From Herbaspirillum robiniae (lineage in GTDB: Bacteria; Pseudomonadota; Gammaproteobacteria; Burkholderiales; Burkholderiaceae_D): a DNA stretch of 64,000 nt. This document shows positions 20,835 through 28,842 of the stretch, in pieces. The DNA lies in NCBI RefSeq assembly GCF_002213415.1, contig NZ_NJGU01000011.1, positions 212,737 to 276,736 of the forward strand. Reading direction: 5' to 3'. Numbering within the stretch: the first letter of the stretch is position 1; the number at the start of each line of letters is the position of its first letter. The translations under genes were made by a program, and so were the position numbers. The notes below the pieces were generated by a model. That model was not told the origin of the DNA, made no database searches, and worked only from the letters and a program-made list of their open reading frames with translations.

Positions 20835-21578
20835 TCAGCCCCCAAGCTCCTCCAGCCGGCGTTGGCAATGCCTGACGCACTCGGCCAGCGCCTTCTCCGT
20901 CTGGCCGCGTTTTGCGGCGAAGCGCGCAACCGGCAGCACCACCGAAATCGCCAGCTTCACCCCGCGGTAATGGCCGACCGGGAGGCCGACTGCGCAGGTG
21001 CCCATCGCATGTTCTTCAAGATCGCAGGAGATGGCGCCGCGGCGGATGGCGTCGACCTGCTTGAGCAGCAGCTCCACCGAACCCAGGGTGTTGGGCGTGA
21101 GCCGCTGCAGGTCTGCATTGCCGTAGAGGCTGCGGATCTCCTCGTCGGTGCACAGGGAGAGCAGCGCTTTGCCGTTCGACATCGAATAGGCGGGATAGGC
21201 CGCGCCCAGCGCCGGCACTGCGCGGACCGGCTGATCGGAGAGGAAACGGTCCATGAACAGGACCTCGCCGTTGACCAGCGTGGATATGTCGATGGTCTCG
21301 TGGGTCGCTTCAAACAGGCCGTACATGTCCGCGCGCAATTCGCGCGCGATGCCCGGGCCGGGCAGTTCGGCCAGGCGACGCAATCCCCAGCCGGGGCGCA
21401 CGCCACCGGCACCGGCCTGCACCAGGTGTTCCGACTCCAGCGCGTTGACGATGCGTTGCACGGTCGAGCGCGCCAACCCGGTGGCGGCCGCCAGCTGGCC
21501 CAGGCTCAGGCCGTCCGGATTGGCCGACACTTCACGCAGGAGCGCCGCCGCGCGAGAGATTACTTGTATGCCTTCCAT
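20835..21578 (-). CDS. IclR-family transcriptional regulator
   Basis: 247 aa. N-terminal winged HTH (LSLGQLAAATGLARSTVQRIVNALE, about 23-48) and C-terminal effector domain with SNGKALLS and a CAVGLPV-like segment. It is divergent from a Bcr/CflA-type exporter, with two operator-like repeats between them (21607-21649), which suggests that it controls the exporter and itself. The effector is unknown. Confidence 0.9.
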   Translation of the reverse strand: MEGIQVISRAAALLREVSANPDGLSLGQLAAATGLARSTVQRIVNALESEHLVQAGAGGVRPGWGLRRLAELPGPGIARELRADMYGLFEATHETIDISTLVNGEVLFMDRFLSDQPVRAVPALGAAYPAYSMSNGKALLSLCTDEEIRSLYGNADLQRLTPNTLGSVELLLKQVDAIRRGAISCDLEEHAMGTCAVGLPVGHYRGVKLAISVVLPVARFAAKRGQTEKALAECVRHCQRRLEELGG

Positions 21579-21606
21579 GTTTGTCCCCGATCGAGTTCAG
21601 GTAGAT

Positions 21607-21649
21607 TGTACCGTATTGTGGTACAGTGACTGTATCGCATTGTGGTACA
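21607..21649. promoter_or_regulatory. Twin 19-bp operator-like repeats between iclR and MFS genes
   Basis: Unit 1 (21607-21625) has arms TGTACC and GGTACA; unit 2 (21631-21649) has arms TGTATC and GGTACA. Both have a 7-bp centre ending ATTGT. The units are 24 bp apart start to start, and each is an inverted repeat. Unit 2 ends only 6 bp before the MFS start codon, so binding would cover the promoter or ribosome-binding site. Confidence 0.7.
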
Positions 21650-21655
21650 TCTCTT

Positions 21656-22867
21656 ATGAAACGTCTTGTCATTCCAGTCACTTCCCCCTTGTTCGTCGTC
21701 ATGCTCGGCGTGCTCGCGGCCTTGCCGCCGCTGGCCATCGATATCGGCTTGCCGGCGATTCCCAATCTGCAGGCGGGCTTTGGCATCAGCATCGGCGAGG
21801 CCACGCAGACGCTGACGGTTTTCCTGTTGGGGTTTTCGATTGGCCCGGTGTTGTTCGGGCCACTGTCCGATCGCTACGGCCGCAAGCCGGTGCTCCTGTT
21901 TGGCGTCGGGCTGTTCTCGCTGGCTGCATTCGCCTGCGCGCTGGCCTCGACCATCGGCCAGTTGCTGGCCGTGCGCTTTGCCCAGGGGATCGCCGCCGGC
22001 GCCGCGGCTGCGCTGCCTGCTGCGATCGTGCGCGATGTGTTTTCCGGCCGTGAGGCCTTGTCGCGCCAATCCTATGTGGCGCTGGTCATGGGGGTGGCGC
22101 CCCTGGTGGCGCCGCTGATGGGGGCGGCCTTGCTGCAGGCGGGCGACTGGAAACTGATCTACGAATCCCTCGGCCTGCTGGGTACCGCCTTGTTCTTCCT
22201 CGCCTTTTTCGGCTATGTGGAAACCAAGGACCTGACGGCGAAGGCCAATCAATCCGGCAACGTGCTCAAGGTCGCGGCGGCGGCGTACGCCAGCCTGTTC
22301 AGGAACCGGCATTACCTGCTCAACGCCGGCCTCTTGGCGACGACCTTCGGGACAATGTTCGCTTACATCACCGGGTCCTCGGCGGTGTTCATCGACATGC
22401 TGGGATTGCCCGGCACCACCTACGGCGCGATCTTCGCGGTGACTGCCGCCGGCACCATTTGCGGTGCTGCCTCCAACGGCCGTCTGGTCAAGGTGCTGGG
22501 AGAGGACAAGCTGTTGCGCAGCGGCGTGTGCGGCAGCTTTGCGGTCAACATGCTGCTGCTGGCCTGCGCGCTGTTCGGCGCCCGGTCGCCGGTGCTGATC
22601 ACGGCGTGTGTATTCGGCAGCAACTTCTTCAGCGGAATCGTGATGCCCAATGCGACCCACCAGGCATTGCACTCGGTGGGCCACATCGCCGGCAGCGCAT
22701 CGGCGCTGCAACGCTCGCTGCAGTTTCTCTCCGGCGCGGGCGCCGGCGCCTTGGTGGGACTGATCGCGGGGAATCAACTGATGGGGATGGCGATCGTGAT
22801 GGCGCTGTTCGCCTCTGTCGGCGTCGTGTTGCTGCTCATGAGATCGGGGCGGCAGTTGGCGCACTGA
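21656..22867 (+). CDS. MFS drug-resistance-type transporter (Bcr/CflA subfamily)
   Basis: 403 aa, 12 membrane helices. IDIGLPAIPNLQAGFGIS, the motif A FGPLSDRYGRKPVL and RFAQGIAAGAAAALPAAIVRDVF place it in the DHA1 Bcr/CflA group, proton-coupled exporters. The ATG at 21656 starts at the first helix; a GTG 30 bp upstream would lie inside the operator repeats. There is no clear ribosome-binding site. Divergent from the IclR gene, its likely regulator. Confidence 0.88.
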   Translation: MKRLVIPVTSPLFVVMLGVLAALPPLAIDIGLPAIPNLQAGFGISIGEATQTLTVFLLGFSIGPVLFGPLSDRYGRKPVLLFGVGLFSLAAFACALASTIGQLLAVRFAQGIAAGAAAALPAAIVRDVFSGREALSRQSYVALVMGVAPLVAPLMGAALLQAGDWKLIYESLGLLGTALFFLAFFGYVETKDLTAKANQSGNVLKVAAAAYASLFRNRHYLLNAGLLATTFGTMFAYITGSSAVFIDMLGLPGTTYGAIFAVTAAGTICGAASNGRLVKVLGEDKLLRSGVCGSFAVNMLLLACALFGARSPVLITACVFGSNFFSGIVMPNATHQALHSVGHIAGSASALQRSLQFLSGAGAGALVGLIAGNQLMGMAIVMALFASVGVVLLLMRSGRQLAH

Positions 22868-22990
22868 GCTGGCCAGGCAGATGGGCGCGGCCTTGGCGCA
22901 TCCATGGGGCCGGGTCATTTCCCATGAACCAGGATCGCGTCGCCCTTTCCTGATCCGCGTCGTTCCGATGATCTGCAACAGGTGATCCGC

Positions 22991-23013
22991 TGCTTTGAGT
23001 TAGACTCAAAGCA
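22991..23013. promoter_or_regulatory. Perfect 10-bp-arm palindrome upstream of binding-protein gene
   Basis: Arms TGCTTTGAGT and ACTCAAAGCA around a TAG centre, 41 bp before the start codon at 23054. No T-tract follows, so it is more likely an operator or mRNA hairpin than a terminator. Confidence 0.5.
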
Positions 23014-23053
23014 AGTACCGCTCGCCCCAAGGGTGGACGCTTCGGAGACACCG

Positions 23054-24208
23054 ATGCCGCATGGAAAAACCTTGTGCTCGCGCCTCATCGCCGGTGGCTT
23101 GCTGCTGATGGCGTGCTTCACGGCATGTGCCCAGGATGCACGCGTGGCCAGGTTGGGTTACGCCGCGCGACTGAGTGACCCGTTGGCGCAAAGCGCGCAG
23201 CAGGGCGTCGAACTGGCGGTGGAGGATGCCAACGCCCAGTCTTTGCGCTCACGCGACAACTGGCGCTTCGAGCTGCTGGCGCAGGATGACCGCAGCAACG
23301 CCAACTTCGCCGTCAATGTCGCCAGGTATTTCATCAAGGCGGGCGTCGCCGGCGTCATCGGCCACTGGAGCAGCGACTCGGCACTGGCGGTGGCGCCCTT
23401 GTATGAGCAGGCCAACATCCCGCAGATCAATTTCACGTCGACCAACAGCCAGCTCACCGCGCAGGGATACACGCAGATATTCCGCATGGTGGGCGGCAGC
23501 GACGACGTTGCCGCAACGATGGCCGATGTTGCGCTCAGCAGCCTGCAGAGCAAGAACCTGGTCGTCATCGGCAATGCCTCATCCTAAAGCCGGGCCTTGA
23601 GCAAAGCTTTCCTGGCGCAAGTGGTCGAGCGTAGCGGCCTGGTCGTATCCAGTCTGTTCGTGAGTCGCAACACGGCAGACTTCAACGCAGTCCTCAAGTC
23701 CGCCATCGAGCAGAACGCCGACCTGATCGTGTTTTCCGCGCAGTTCACGCAGGCGCATGATTTTCTGAAAAGCGCCAGGCGCCTGGGTGTGAAAACCCGC
23801 ATCCTGATGGTGGGCGGCGCCAGCAATGTAGACTTCTCGGCCGAAGACAATGGCGGTCTTTATGTTCTCGAATATGACGTCCCACAGGAGAACTGCGCCC
23901 GCTGGAAAAGCTTCGAGCAGCGATTTCATACCCGCTTTGGCGCGCCTCCCAGCACCTACGCCCGCTACACTTACGATGCCGCCACCATGCTGGCGCAGGC
24001 CGTTCGACTGAACAACTCTACCGACGGCCAGTCGATTGCCGCGGCGTTGCGCAAGATGCACTTTGTCGGCCTGGGCGGCGACATCGAATTCGACGCCGCC
24101 GGCAAGCTGCTCAAGCCAACCTATACCCTGTATCACGCGCAGCGGGCGCAATGGCGGGTAGTGCGTTTCTATCCGGCAGAGGCGCATCCGCCGGCACGCT
24201 GCAATTAG
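23054..24208 (+). pseudogene. LivJ/LivK-type periplasmic ligand-binding protein, interrupted by in-frame stop
   Basis: The frame encodes about 384 codons of a type I periplasmic binding protein (branched-chain amino acid ABC type). A signal peptide (LIAGGLLLMACFTACA) is followed by RLGYAARLSDPLAQSAQQGVELAVEDAN and a second lobe ending RYTYDAATMLAQAVR. A TAA at 23585-23587 (codon 178) cuts it after VVIGNASS; the same frame continues with SRALSKAFLAQVVE to 24208. The stop falls where relatives have Tyr (pattern Y-x-x-x-L), so one base change of TAC or TAT explains it. CGGAGA precedes the ATG. No permease or ATPase genes are adjacent, so it was an orphan receptor or binding protein. Confidence 0.85.
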
Positions 24209-24271
24209 GCGATGCGTGCCTGCTCGGCATGATGCTCCTGTCGCTCACTCATGTTCAGTTGGAACTGAAGA

Positions 24272-25159
24272 ATGCTGAATCATATTCAAAAAGCGGGCAC
24301 CAAAGGCCACACCACCTTGCGGCCCATGCGCGCAACTGACCTGGAGGCGTGCCATGGTTTGAGCCAGCATCTGAAATGGCCACATCGGCTGGTCGACTGG
24401 CATTTCCATCATGCAGTCAGCCGCGGGTGGGTAGTTGAGCGGGAAGTTGACGATGTGGGCCGAGTGACATCGGGCAGCGGCATGCTTCACCAGTGCGGCC
24501 CCGATCACGCTACGCTGGGATTGGTCATCATCAGCGATGCGCTGCAAGGCCAGGGCCTGGGGCGAGCCCTGATGCAGCAACTGCTGGCTGACGCCGGTGA
24601 GCGTGGCGTCATCCTCAACGCTACGGCGGCCGGGCGGCCACTCTATGAAAAGCTGGGCTTCCTGGTTGTCGACACGCTGAGTCAGCATCAGAGCGCCACC
24701 GCGAAGGCGCCGCAGTTACCACTGGCGCCAGGCAGCCATATCCGGGCGCTGCTGGCCGAGGAAGTGCCGGCGCTGCTGGCCCTGGACCGCCACGCCAGCG
24801 GAATGGACCGTAGCGCCCTGCTAACGGCCCTGCTCAAGTTCGCCGAGGTGGCGGTTCTGGAAAGGGATGGCCAGATCGACGGCGTAGCGCTTCTGCGCGC
24901 TTTTGGACACGGTCACATGATCGGCCCGGTGATTGCCATCAATCCTGAGGATGCCAGGACATTGATCAGCCATTGGGTCAACGTCCGCCCTGGCGCCTTC
25001 CTGCGCATTGATGTTCCGGGCAAGAGCGGCCTGAAGCCTTGGCTGCAAGACATCGGTTTAAGCTGCGTGGACGATGTGGTGACCATGTGCCGAGGTCGCC
25101 AGCCTCAGGGCGGCGCACAGTGGCGCACCTATTCCCTCATCAACCAGGCGCTGGGTTGA
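24272..25159 (+). CDS. GNAT-family N-acetyltransferase with C-terminal second domain
   Basis: 295 aa. N-terminal GNAT domain (about 12-140): LRPMRATDLEACHGLSQ and the acetyl-CoA loop QGQGLGRAL, then AAGRPLYEKLGF. The C-terminal half (about 160-290) resembles the Acetyltransf_18 type, which pairs with GNAT domains in YitH/HolE-like proteins. It follows the broken binding protein by 63 bp on the same strand. The substrate is unknown. The first accessory repeat (25239) lies 80 bp downstream. Confidence 0.85.
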   Translation: MLNHIQKAGTKGHTTLRPMRATDLEACHGLSQHLKWPHRLVDWHFHHAVSRGWVVEREVDDVGRVTSGSGMLHQCGPDHATLGLVIISDALQGQGLGRALMQQLLADAGERGVILNATAAGRPLYEKLGFLVVDTLSQHQSATAKAPQLPLAPGSHIRALLAEEVPALLALDRHASGMDRSALLTALLKFAEVAVLERDGQIDGVALLRAFGHGHMIGPVIAINPEDARTLISHWVNVRPGAFLRIDVPGKSGLKPWLQDIGLSCVDDVVTMCRGRQPQGGAQWRTYSLINQALG

Positions 25160-25238
25160 TACGCCGGCCAACCTACCACTGGCATTAAAAAGTGGAGGCT
25201 ATCCCAATCGAGAAGGTGTGCATGAAGAAGTAGATTAC

Positions 25239-25262
25239 GTCGGTTCCTGGCCGATAGTCGAC
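25239..25262 (+). repeat. Dispersed palindromic repeat, copy 1
   Basis: Arms GTCGG and TCGAC around TTCCTGGCCGATAG. Lies 80 bp downstream of the GNAT gene and marks the left edge of the repeat-bearing island. Confidence 0.7.
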
Positions 25263-25269
25263 TCACGAT

Positions 25270-25821
25270 CTACAAATCGGTTTTAGACCTGCTGATACTG
25301 CGTCCGATCATATAACCAGCGATAGCCGCCAAGAGAGAGACAAGCCATTGTTCTTTGCTATCGAGATAGTAAGGCGCCAAAACGGTATTTAGTGCTAACC
25401 AAGTCCCCCCAAAGGCAATCAGAGCACTGATGACACCATATGTGGTGCGATCGAGCGGCGTCATGTTGGTCTTTGTACTCAAAGACGGTTTCTTATTCAA
25501 TGGCGAATCTAACTGGCAATTCTTCAACCGGAAATTGAAATGCAATGTCCTGTCCCCCACAAGCCACTTAACAGGAGTTTCTGGTCCGACATTGGCTGCC
25601 CAGGTCGGAGGGGAAGATGGATAAACCTCTGCAACTTGGCGATCGTCAATCTCGACGCTTAATCGATCGTTAGTAGATGAATACTGTAGGAAATTTGATT
25701 CACATATTGTTAATAGCAGGGTTCCCATCGTAGCTTTTGAGTCAACCTCATAGATGGCTTGAAGCTGGTTTGCCTGGTCATCAGCAGAACAGCAGGCTTG
25801 GCGGAGAACGTTGATTCGCAT
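25270..25821 (-). CDS. Hypothetical protein with two C-terminal membrane helices
   Basis: 183 aa from the ATG at 25821. The N-terminal about 110 residues are soluble (IYEVDSKATMGTLLLTICES, DRTLHFNFRLKNC); two hydrophobic segments follow, VISALIAFGGTWLALNTVLA and WLVSLLAAIAGYMIGR, then a short basic tail. The frame is open to 25875, but that extension is just the translation of repeat copy 2, so it is not counted. No clear ribosome-binding site. Base composition is AT-richer than the flanking chromosome. Function unknown. Confidence 0.5.
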   Translation of the reverse strand: MRINVLRQACCSADDQANQLQAIYEVDSKATMGTLLLTICESNFLQYSSTNDRLSVEIDDRQVAEVYPSSPPTWAANVGPETPVKWLVGDRTLHFNFRLKNCQLDSPLNKKPSLSTKTNMTPLDRTTYGVISALIAFGGTWLALNTVLAPYYLDSKEQWLVSLLAAIAGYMIGRSISRSKTDL

Positions 25822-25839
25822 GCTTAAATTAATAAGGTG

Positions 25840-25865
25840 GTCGGCTTCTGGTCGATCGCAGACAT
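25840..25865 (+). repeat. Dispersed palindromic repeat, copy 2
   Basis: Arms GTCGGC and GCAGAC around TTCTGGTCGATC. Starts 2 bp beyond the stop of the minus-strand gene 25868-26098 and lies between it and the next minus-strand gene. Confidence 0.75.
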
Positions 25866-25867
25866 CA

Positions 25868-26098
25868 TTATCCAATCAACTCCAGTTCAATATCCAGCGG
25901 TTGAAAAGCTATTAGCCATTGAGTAATTCCGGCATCGTCACTGCATTCCAGCTCATAGCCAGGCGGTTCTGTATAGACCTCGATGATTACTGCAATATCA
26001 CCTACAACGGGCAAACGCAGATTGAACTGGTCTTCCACCGCCTTAGGCGGCACGTTCCATCCCTTCAGCTTCACCACATCGTATTGTTTGAATTTCAT
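25868..26098 (-). CDS. Small DUF4926-like protein
   Basis: 76 aa. MKFKQYDVVKLKGWNVPP, VGDIAVIIEVY and YELECSDDAGIT follow the DUF4926 pattern (a compact beta-barrel of KOW/SH3-like size, start MKF..LDVV.L, then GTVVEV and YEVEF). GAAAGAAAA precedes the ATG. It sits in a run of small minus-strand genes beside a type VI effector cassette; an immunity role is possible but not shown. Confidence 0.6.
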   Translation of the reverse strand: MKFKQYDVVKLKGWNVPPKAVEDQFNLRLPVVGDIAVIIEVYTEPPGYELECSDDAGITQWLIAFQPLDIELELIG

Positions 26099-26117
26099 TT
26101 TTTCTTTCGAGGCGGAT

Positions 26118-26143
26118 GGCGGCTATTGGCCGGTTGCGGATAT
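26118..26143 (+). repeat. Dispersed palindromic repeat, copy 3
   Basis: Reads GGCGGC, then TATTGGCCGGTT, then GCGGATAT. Its last bases overlap the stop codon (26143-26145) of the minus-strand gene to its right. Confidence 0.65.
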
Positions 26144-27474
26144 CAAGCATCGCTTTCTGGAAACGATATCCACTTCTCCTGTTCGTCGATTCTATAGACC
26201 ACCGGGTAAGGCGGAATCGAGACGTCGACAATGTTCGGCCACAAGATTTTGACGTTCAAACAATATCGCGGCAGTAGCAAATAGCGCCGATCCGTAAGAT
26301 CAATGACAATGGTCTCTCGCTCTATAGGTTTGGCCATCCATGAGAACGCAACGTAGCGGGAGTCGGATGAAATATAGATCGGGCTGCCCCATGCCAAGCC
26401 AGGGAAAGGTGCTCCGTCAATTCTGATGGAATGATAAGAGTCTCCGTGCGGAGGTTCGCCGACATACAAAAACTCGAACTCATGGCGACCGTCGGGAGTG
26501 CTGAGCACAAAATCTCCCATAGAAAATGAGGACTCGAGATTCACCTTGTCGAATGAAATTCTCGTGACCGCCAATCGTCTTTTTTCCAGTTCCTCCAATA
26601 TGAATTGACCACGTCGTGCCACGGACGCTGAAGCGTCTTTGGAGAAACGAAGAGCCAAAGCCCGGACTGGAAACGCTGGGTCGTTCATTTTCCTGACAAG
26701 TGCCTCTGACGCCACGTTTCGCACAGTGGCGGAGCGATCCCGCGCAGCAGTATTCATGTCTGTCATCAACGACCGAGCGATGCTCAGGGACCTCGATTCA
26801 TGGACATGTTCCATGCGACCTTCGCAGTACCGTATGTCTACCCATTCCCAGCGAGTACCAGCGACCCACGTAGCCTCGCCAGCCAGCAAAGTTCTGTATG
26901 CCTTGGCACGTACGGCGGGTTGAACAGCACGTTGCGCAATTTCCTCCAGATCACCGTCTAAAGCGGGCGTTCGTAAAATCTGGCTCAGAATCTTGACCAT
27001 TGGCCCCGTTGGGGAGGAAATGATCCTATTCCTGAGTTCATCGGCAACTCCTTCCACCGCGATGAGATCAGTGATGGTCTTTTTCGCTAATTCGTCCATT
27101 CGTCCCCATGAGGACCATGTGGGGAGTACAGAGCACAACGCATCCGCAATGTGTCGAGGCATGGTGTATTTCGCACAGACCGGTATCATTGCCCGAGCCG
27201 CAGACCTGACTTGCTCAACCCAATCGTTCAGGCGTCGAACAGCAAGCGTAAAAAGAAACCCATTTGGCGCAGTTGTATTTAATTTCCACACGGCGTGTTC
27301 ACGAACATGACCATTGGCGCTGCAGAGGTCTGTCCAGTTCAAAGGCGGTGTGGGAATGGCCTTGTTCTCCTGAAAAAACAGAAATAGTGAGCGTAATCTA
27401 CCGGTCCTTACACTTGGAGGCGCTTCTCTGACGAACCAGAGTTCCTGGCGAATTATTTGCTCCCAGCGAGCCAT
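26143..27474 (-). CDS. Hypothetical HEAT-repeat-like protein
   Basis: About 443 aa from the ATG at 27474 (start MARWEQIIRQELWFV). Residues about 50-300 are helical with repeated Arg/Ala patterns (DRSATVRNVASEALVRKM, DPAFPVRALALRF) like HEAT/ARM solenoids. The last about 130 residues are beta-rich with repeated aromatic strands (RYVAFSWMAKPIERETIVIDL), possibly a beta-propeller-like lobe. A TTG start 29 codons upstream is also open. No family recognised with certainty. The stop codon lies inside repeat copy 3. Lower GC than the chromosome. Confidence 0.6.
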   Translation of the reverse strand: MARWEQIIRQELWFVREAPPSVRTGRLRSLFLFFQENKAIPTPPLNWTDLCSANGHVREHAVWKLNTTAPNGFLFTLAVRRLNDWVEQVRSAARAMIPVCAKYTMPRHIADALCSVLPTWSSWGRMDELAKKTITDLIAVEGVADELRNRIISSPTGPMVKILSQILRTPALDGDLEEIAQRAVQPAVRAKAYRTLLAGEATWVAGTRWEWVDIRYCEGRMEHVHESRSLSIARSLMTDMNTAARDRSATVRNVASEALVRKMNDPAFPVRALALRFSKDASASVARRGQFILEELEKRRLAVTRISFDKVNLESSFSMGDFVLSTPDGRHEFEFLYVGEPPHGDSYHSIRIDGAPFPGLAWGSPIYISSDSRYVAFSWMAKPIERETIVIDLTDRRYLLLPRYCLNVKILWPNIVDVSIPPYPVVYRIDEQEKWISFPESDA

Positions 27475-27667
27475 GCCTGATAGGGGCAAAAGATTCGTTA
27501 TGTGAATGAAGTCCGATCTTTCGCTGGCCCCGTCGATTGTAGTTCTTCGTCGTTCTGCCAAGATTGCGACGCTTGCTCGCAGCCGATCTTCTATGGTTGG
27601 ATTCTTTTTTATAATGATCAGTCCTCAATTCTTCATGTGGAAGGTGCTCAAATTAGAAGAATAGCAA

Positions 27668-27693
27668 GTCTGCTTCTGGCCGTTAGCCGACCT
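27668..27693 (+). repeat. Dispersed palindromic repeat, copy 4
   Basis: Arms GTCTGC and GCCGAC around TTCTGGCCGTTA. It contains the stop codon (27683-27685) of the minus-strand gene 27683-28042. Confidence 0.75.
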
Positions 27694-28042
27694 GCCAATC
27701 ATAGGTTTCACCTTCATCGCCTACAATTTCTGCCCCCAGTGCGGTAGCGAGTTTGGCTGCTGCAATATGTGCAGGGTCACTCGCCATGCTAATAGTCGCG
27801 GTCGCTCTAAATGAAATCTGGCCACGCACGAAATGAAAACATGTCGCCCATTCCCCTGACTCTAAAAGAATCTCTGCGACGCCATCACGGTTGGCCATGG
27901 AAATGACTTCCCCAGTTGAAGGATTCACGGCGGACGAGTCATTATTGGCGAGCCTAACGCCATCCAACTGAATCACTGCGGTCTGCCACTCCGCGATGGT
28001 CAGTTCATGTGACCTTCGCTCGATGTGAAGTTCGTAAGCCAT
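27683..28042 (-). CDS. Small hypothetical protein, immunity-like context
   Basis: 119 aa. Starts MAYELHIERRSHELTIAEWQ, a pattern (xYELHIxR...IxxxEWxxxV...GVRL) that recurs among small proteins found beside polymorphic toxins; the rest is mixed alpha/beta (EILLESGEWATCFHFVRGQISF). No signal peptide or membrane segment. Separated from the type VI effector cassette by about 370 bp and on the opposite strand. The immunity role is only suggested by context. Confidence 0.6.
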   Translation of the reverse strand: MAYELHIERRSHELTIAEWQTAVIQLDGVRLANNDSSAVNPSTGEVISMANRDGVAEILLESGEWATCFHFVRGQISFRATATISMASDPAHIAAAKLATALGAEIVGDEGETYDWQVG

Positions 28043-28098
28043 TTTTCTTCTTTATTTGAGTTGTTATCAATGGATAACCGGCAGCACCGTTTCATGCA

Positions 28099-28124
28099 GT
28101 CTGCTTCTGGCCGATACCGGTCGT
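28099..28124 (+). repeat. Dispersed palindromic repeat, copy 5
   Basis: Left arm GTCTGC, core TTCTGGCCGATA, right part CCGGTCGT with a degenerate arm. Lies just beyond the terminator that would serve the decayed minus-strand gene. Confidence 0.7.
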
Positions 28125-28150
28125 TCAATTCTGTGCAGACTACCAAAAGT

Positions 28151-28174
28151 AAAGCCCACACATGTGGGCCTTTT
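28151..28174. terminator. Rho-independent terminator
   Basis: GCCCACACATGTGGGC perfect palindrome (28154-28169) with AAA before and CTTTT after. Confidence 0.7.
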
Positions 28175-28416
28175 CACAGTCACCCGAAGAGATCAAGGAC
28201 CGTAGCTCGCGGCATTACCCATACCACTGGGTGCGACGCTGATAGCTGCGCCGGGCGTCGCGAGGTGGCCACCCGTCTGATAGGCGCCGCCTCTTCCGGC
28301 ATTCCGATGCACCCAACATTGAATTCCCACAAAATGGGAACCTCGGTCATTCTTCCAAGTCGAATCGCCTCATAGATGCTCTGGTGCAATTGCCTAAATC
28401 TGAGTGCGGAGTGAGC

Positions 28417-28842
28417 GTGAGCCGATCCTTCATTGTTGTTGGTGATAAGACAAGTCACGGCGGTACCGTCATCACCGGCGACCAGTCATTTCTTCTTTAT
28501 GGCAAGGCGGTTGCCCGTGTGGGCGATCTGACCACATGCCCCAAATGCAAAGGCACCTACCCCATCATCAGTGGGGCCGGCGACATGAATTCGCTCGGAC
28601 AAGCCCCTGCGCGCGAAGGTGATCGCACGGCCTGTGGAGCGACCTTGATTTCCAGCCAAGTACTGGTCTCCCACGCCGAAAAAACGACCTCGGGCCCCAC
28701 GGCCCATGCTGACGCCAGCATCGCACCTATGGCCACCGCGGCAGCGGCGCCCTCAGCCGCAGTACTGAAGGATAGCGGAATTTGCCTGAGCTGCATGGCC
28801 AAGGCCGCCACAGCCGGTGCATCGATGATCGTGCGCGACTGA
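28417..28842 (+). CDS. PAAR-domain protein, type VI secretion spike tip
   Basis: 141 aa. Begins SRSFIVVGDKTSHGGTVITG and has the repeating PAAR pattern AVARVGDLTTCPKC, REGDRTACGATLISSQ. Caps VgrG at the tip of the type VI apparatus and loads the cognate effector. GTG at 28417 is chosen because GGAG (28408-28411) is 5 bp upstream. The C-terminal about 40 residues form an Ala-rich extension with a CLSCMAKA motif. First gene of a five-gene overlapping cassette in the order of Pseudomonas aeruginosa PAAR4-tecT-co-tecT-tseT-tsiT. No core secretion genes are in the window. Confidence 0.88.
   Translation: MSRSFIVVGDKTSHGGTVITGDQSFLLYGKAVARVGDLTTCPKCKGTYPIISGAGDMNSLGQAPAREGDRTACGATLISSQVLVSHAEKTTSGPTAHADASIAPMATAAAAPSAAVLKDSGICLSCMAKAATAGASMIVRD

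Larger units (their letters stand above)
28043..28416. other. Intergenic region with repeat copy 5 and a terminator
   Basis: About 370 bp before the PAAR gene. It holds repeat copy 5 (28099-28124), a terminator hairpin (28154-28169) and, from 28180 to about 28400, sequence that on the minus strand reads as short protein-like pieces in two frames (one ending APSGMGNAASYGP). This looks like the 3' remnant of a decayed minus-strand gene. Confidence 0.4.

Noticed and set aside
28180..28458. 92-codon minus-strand frame before the PAAR gene
   Set aside because: It overlaps the PAAR start; a second frame looks equally protein-like near its end, so it is at best the remnant of a decayed gene, noted in the intergenic entry.
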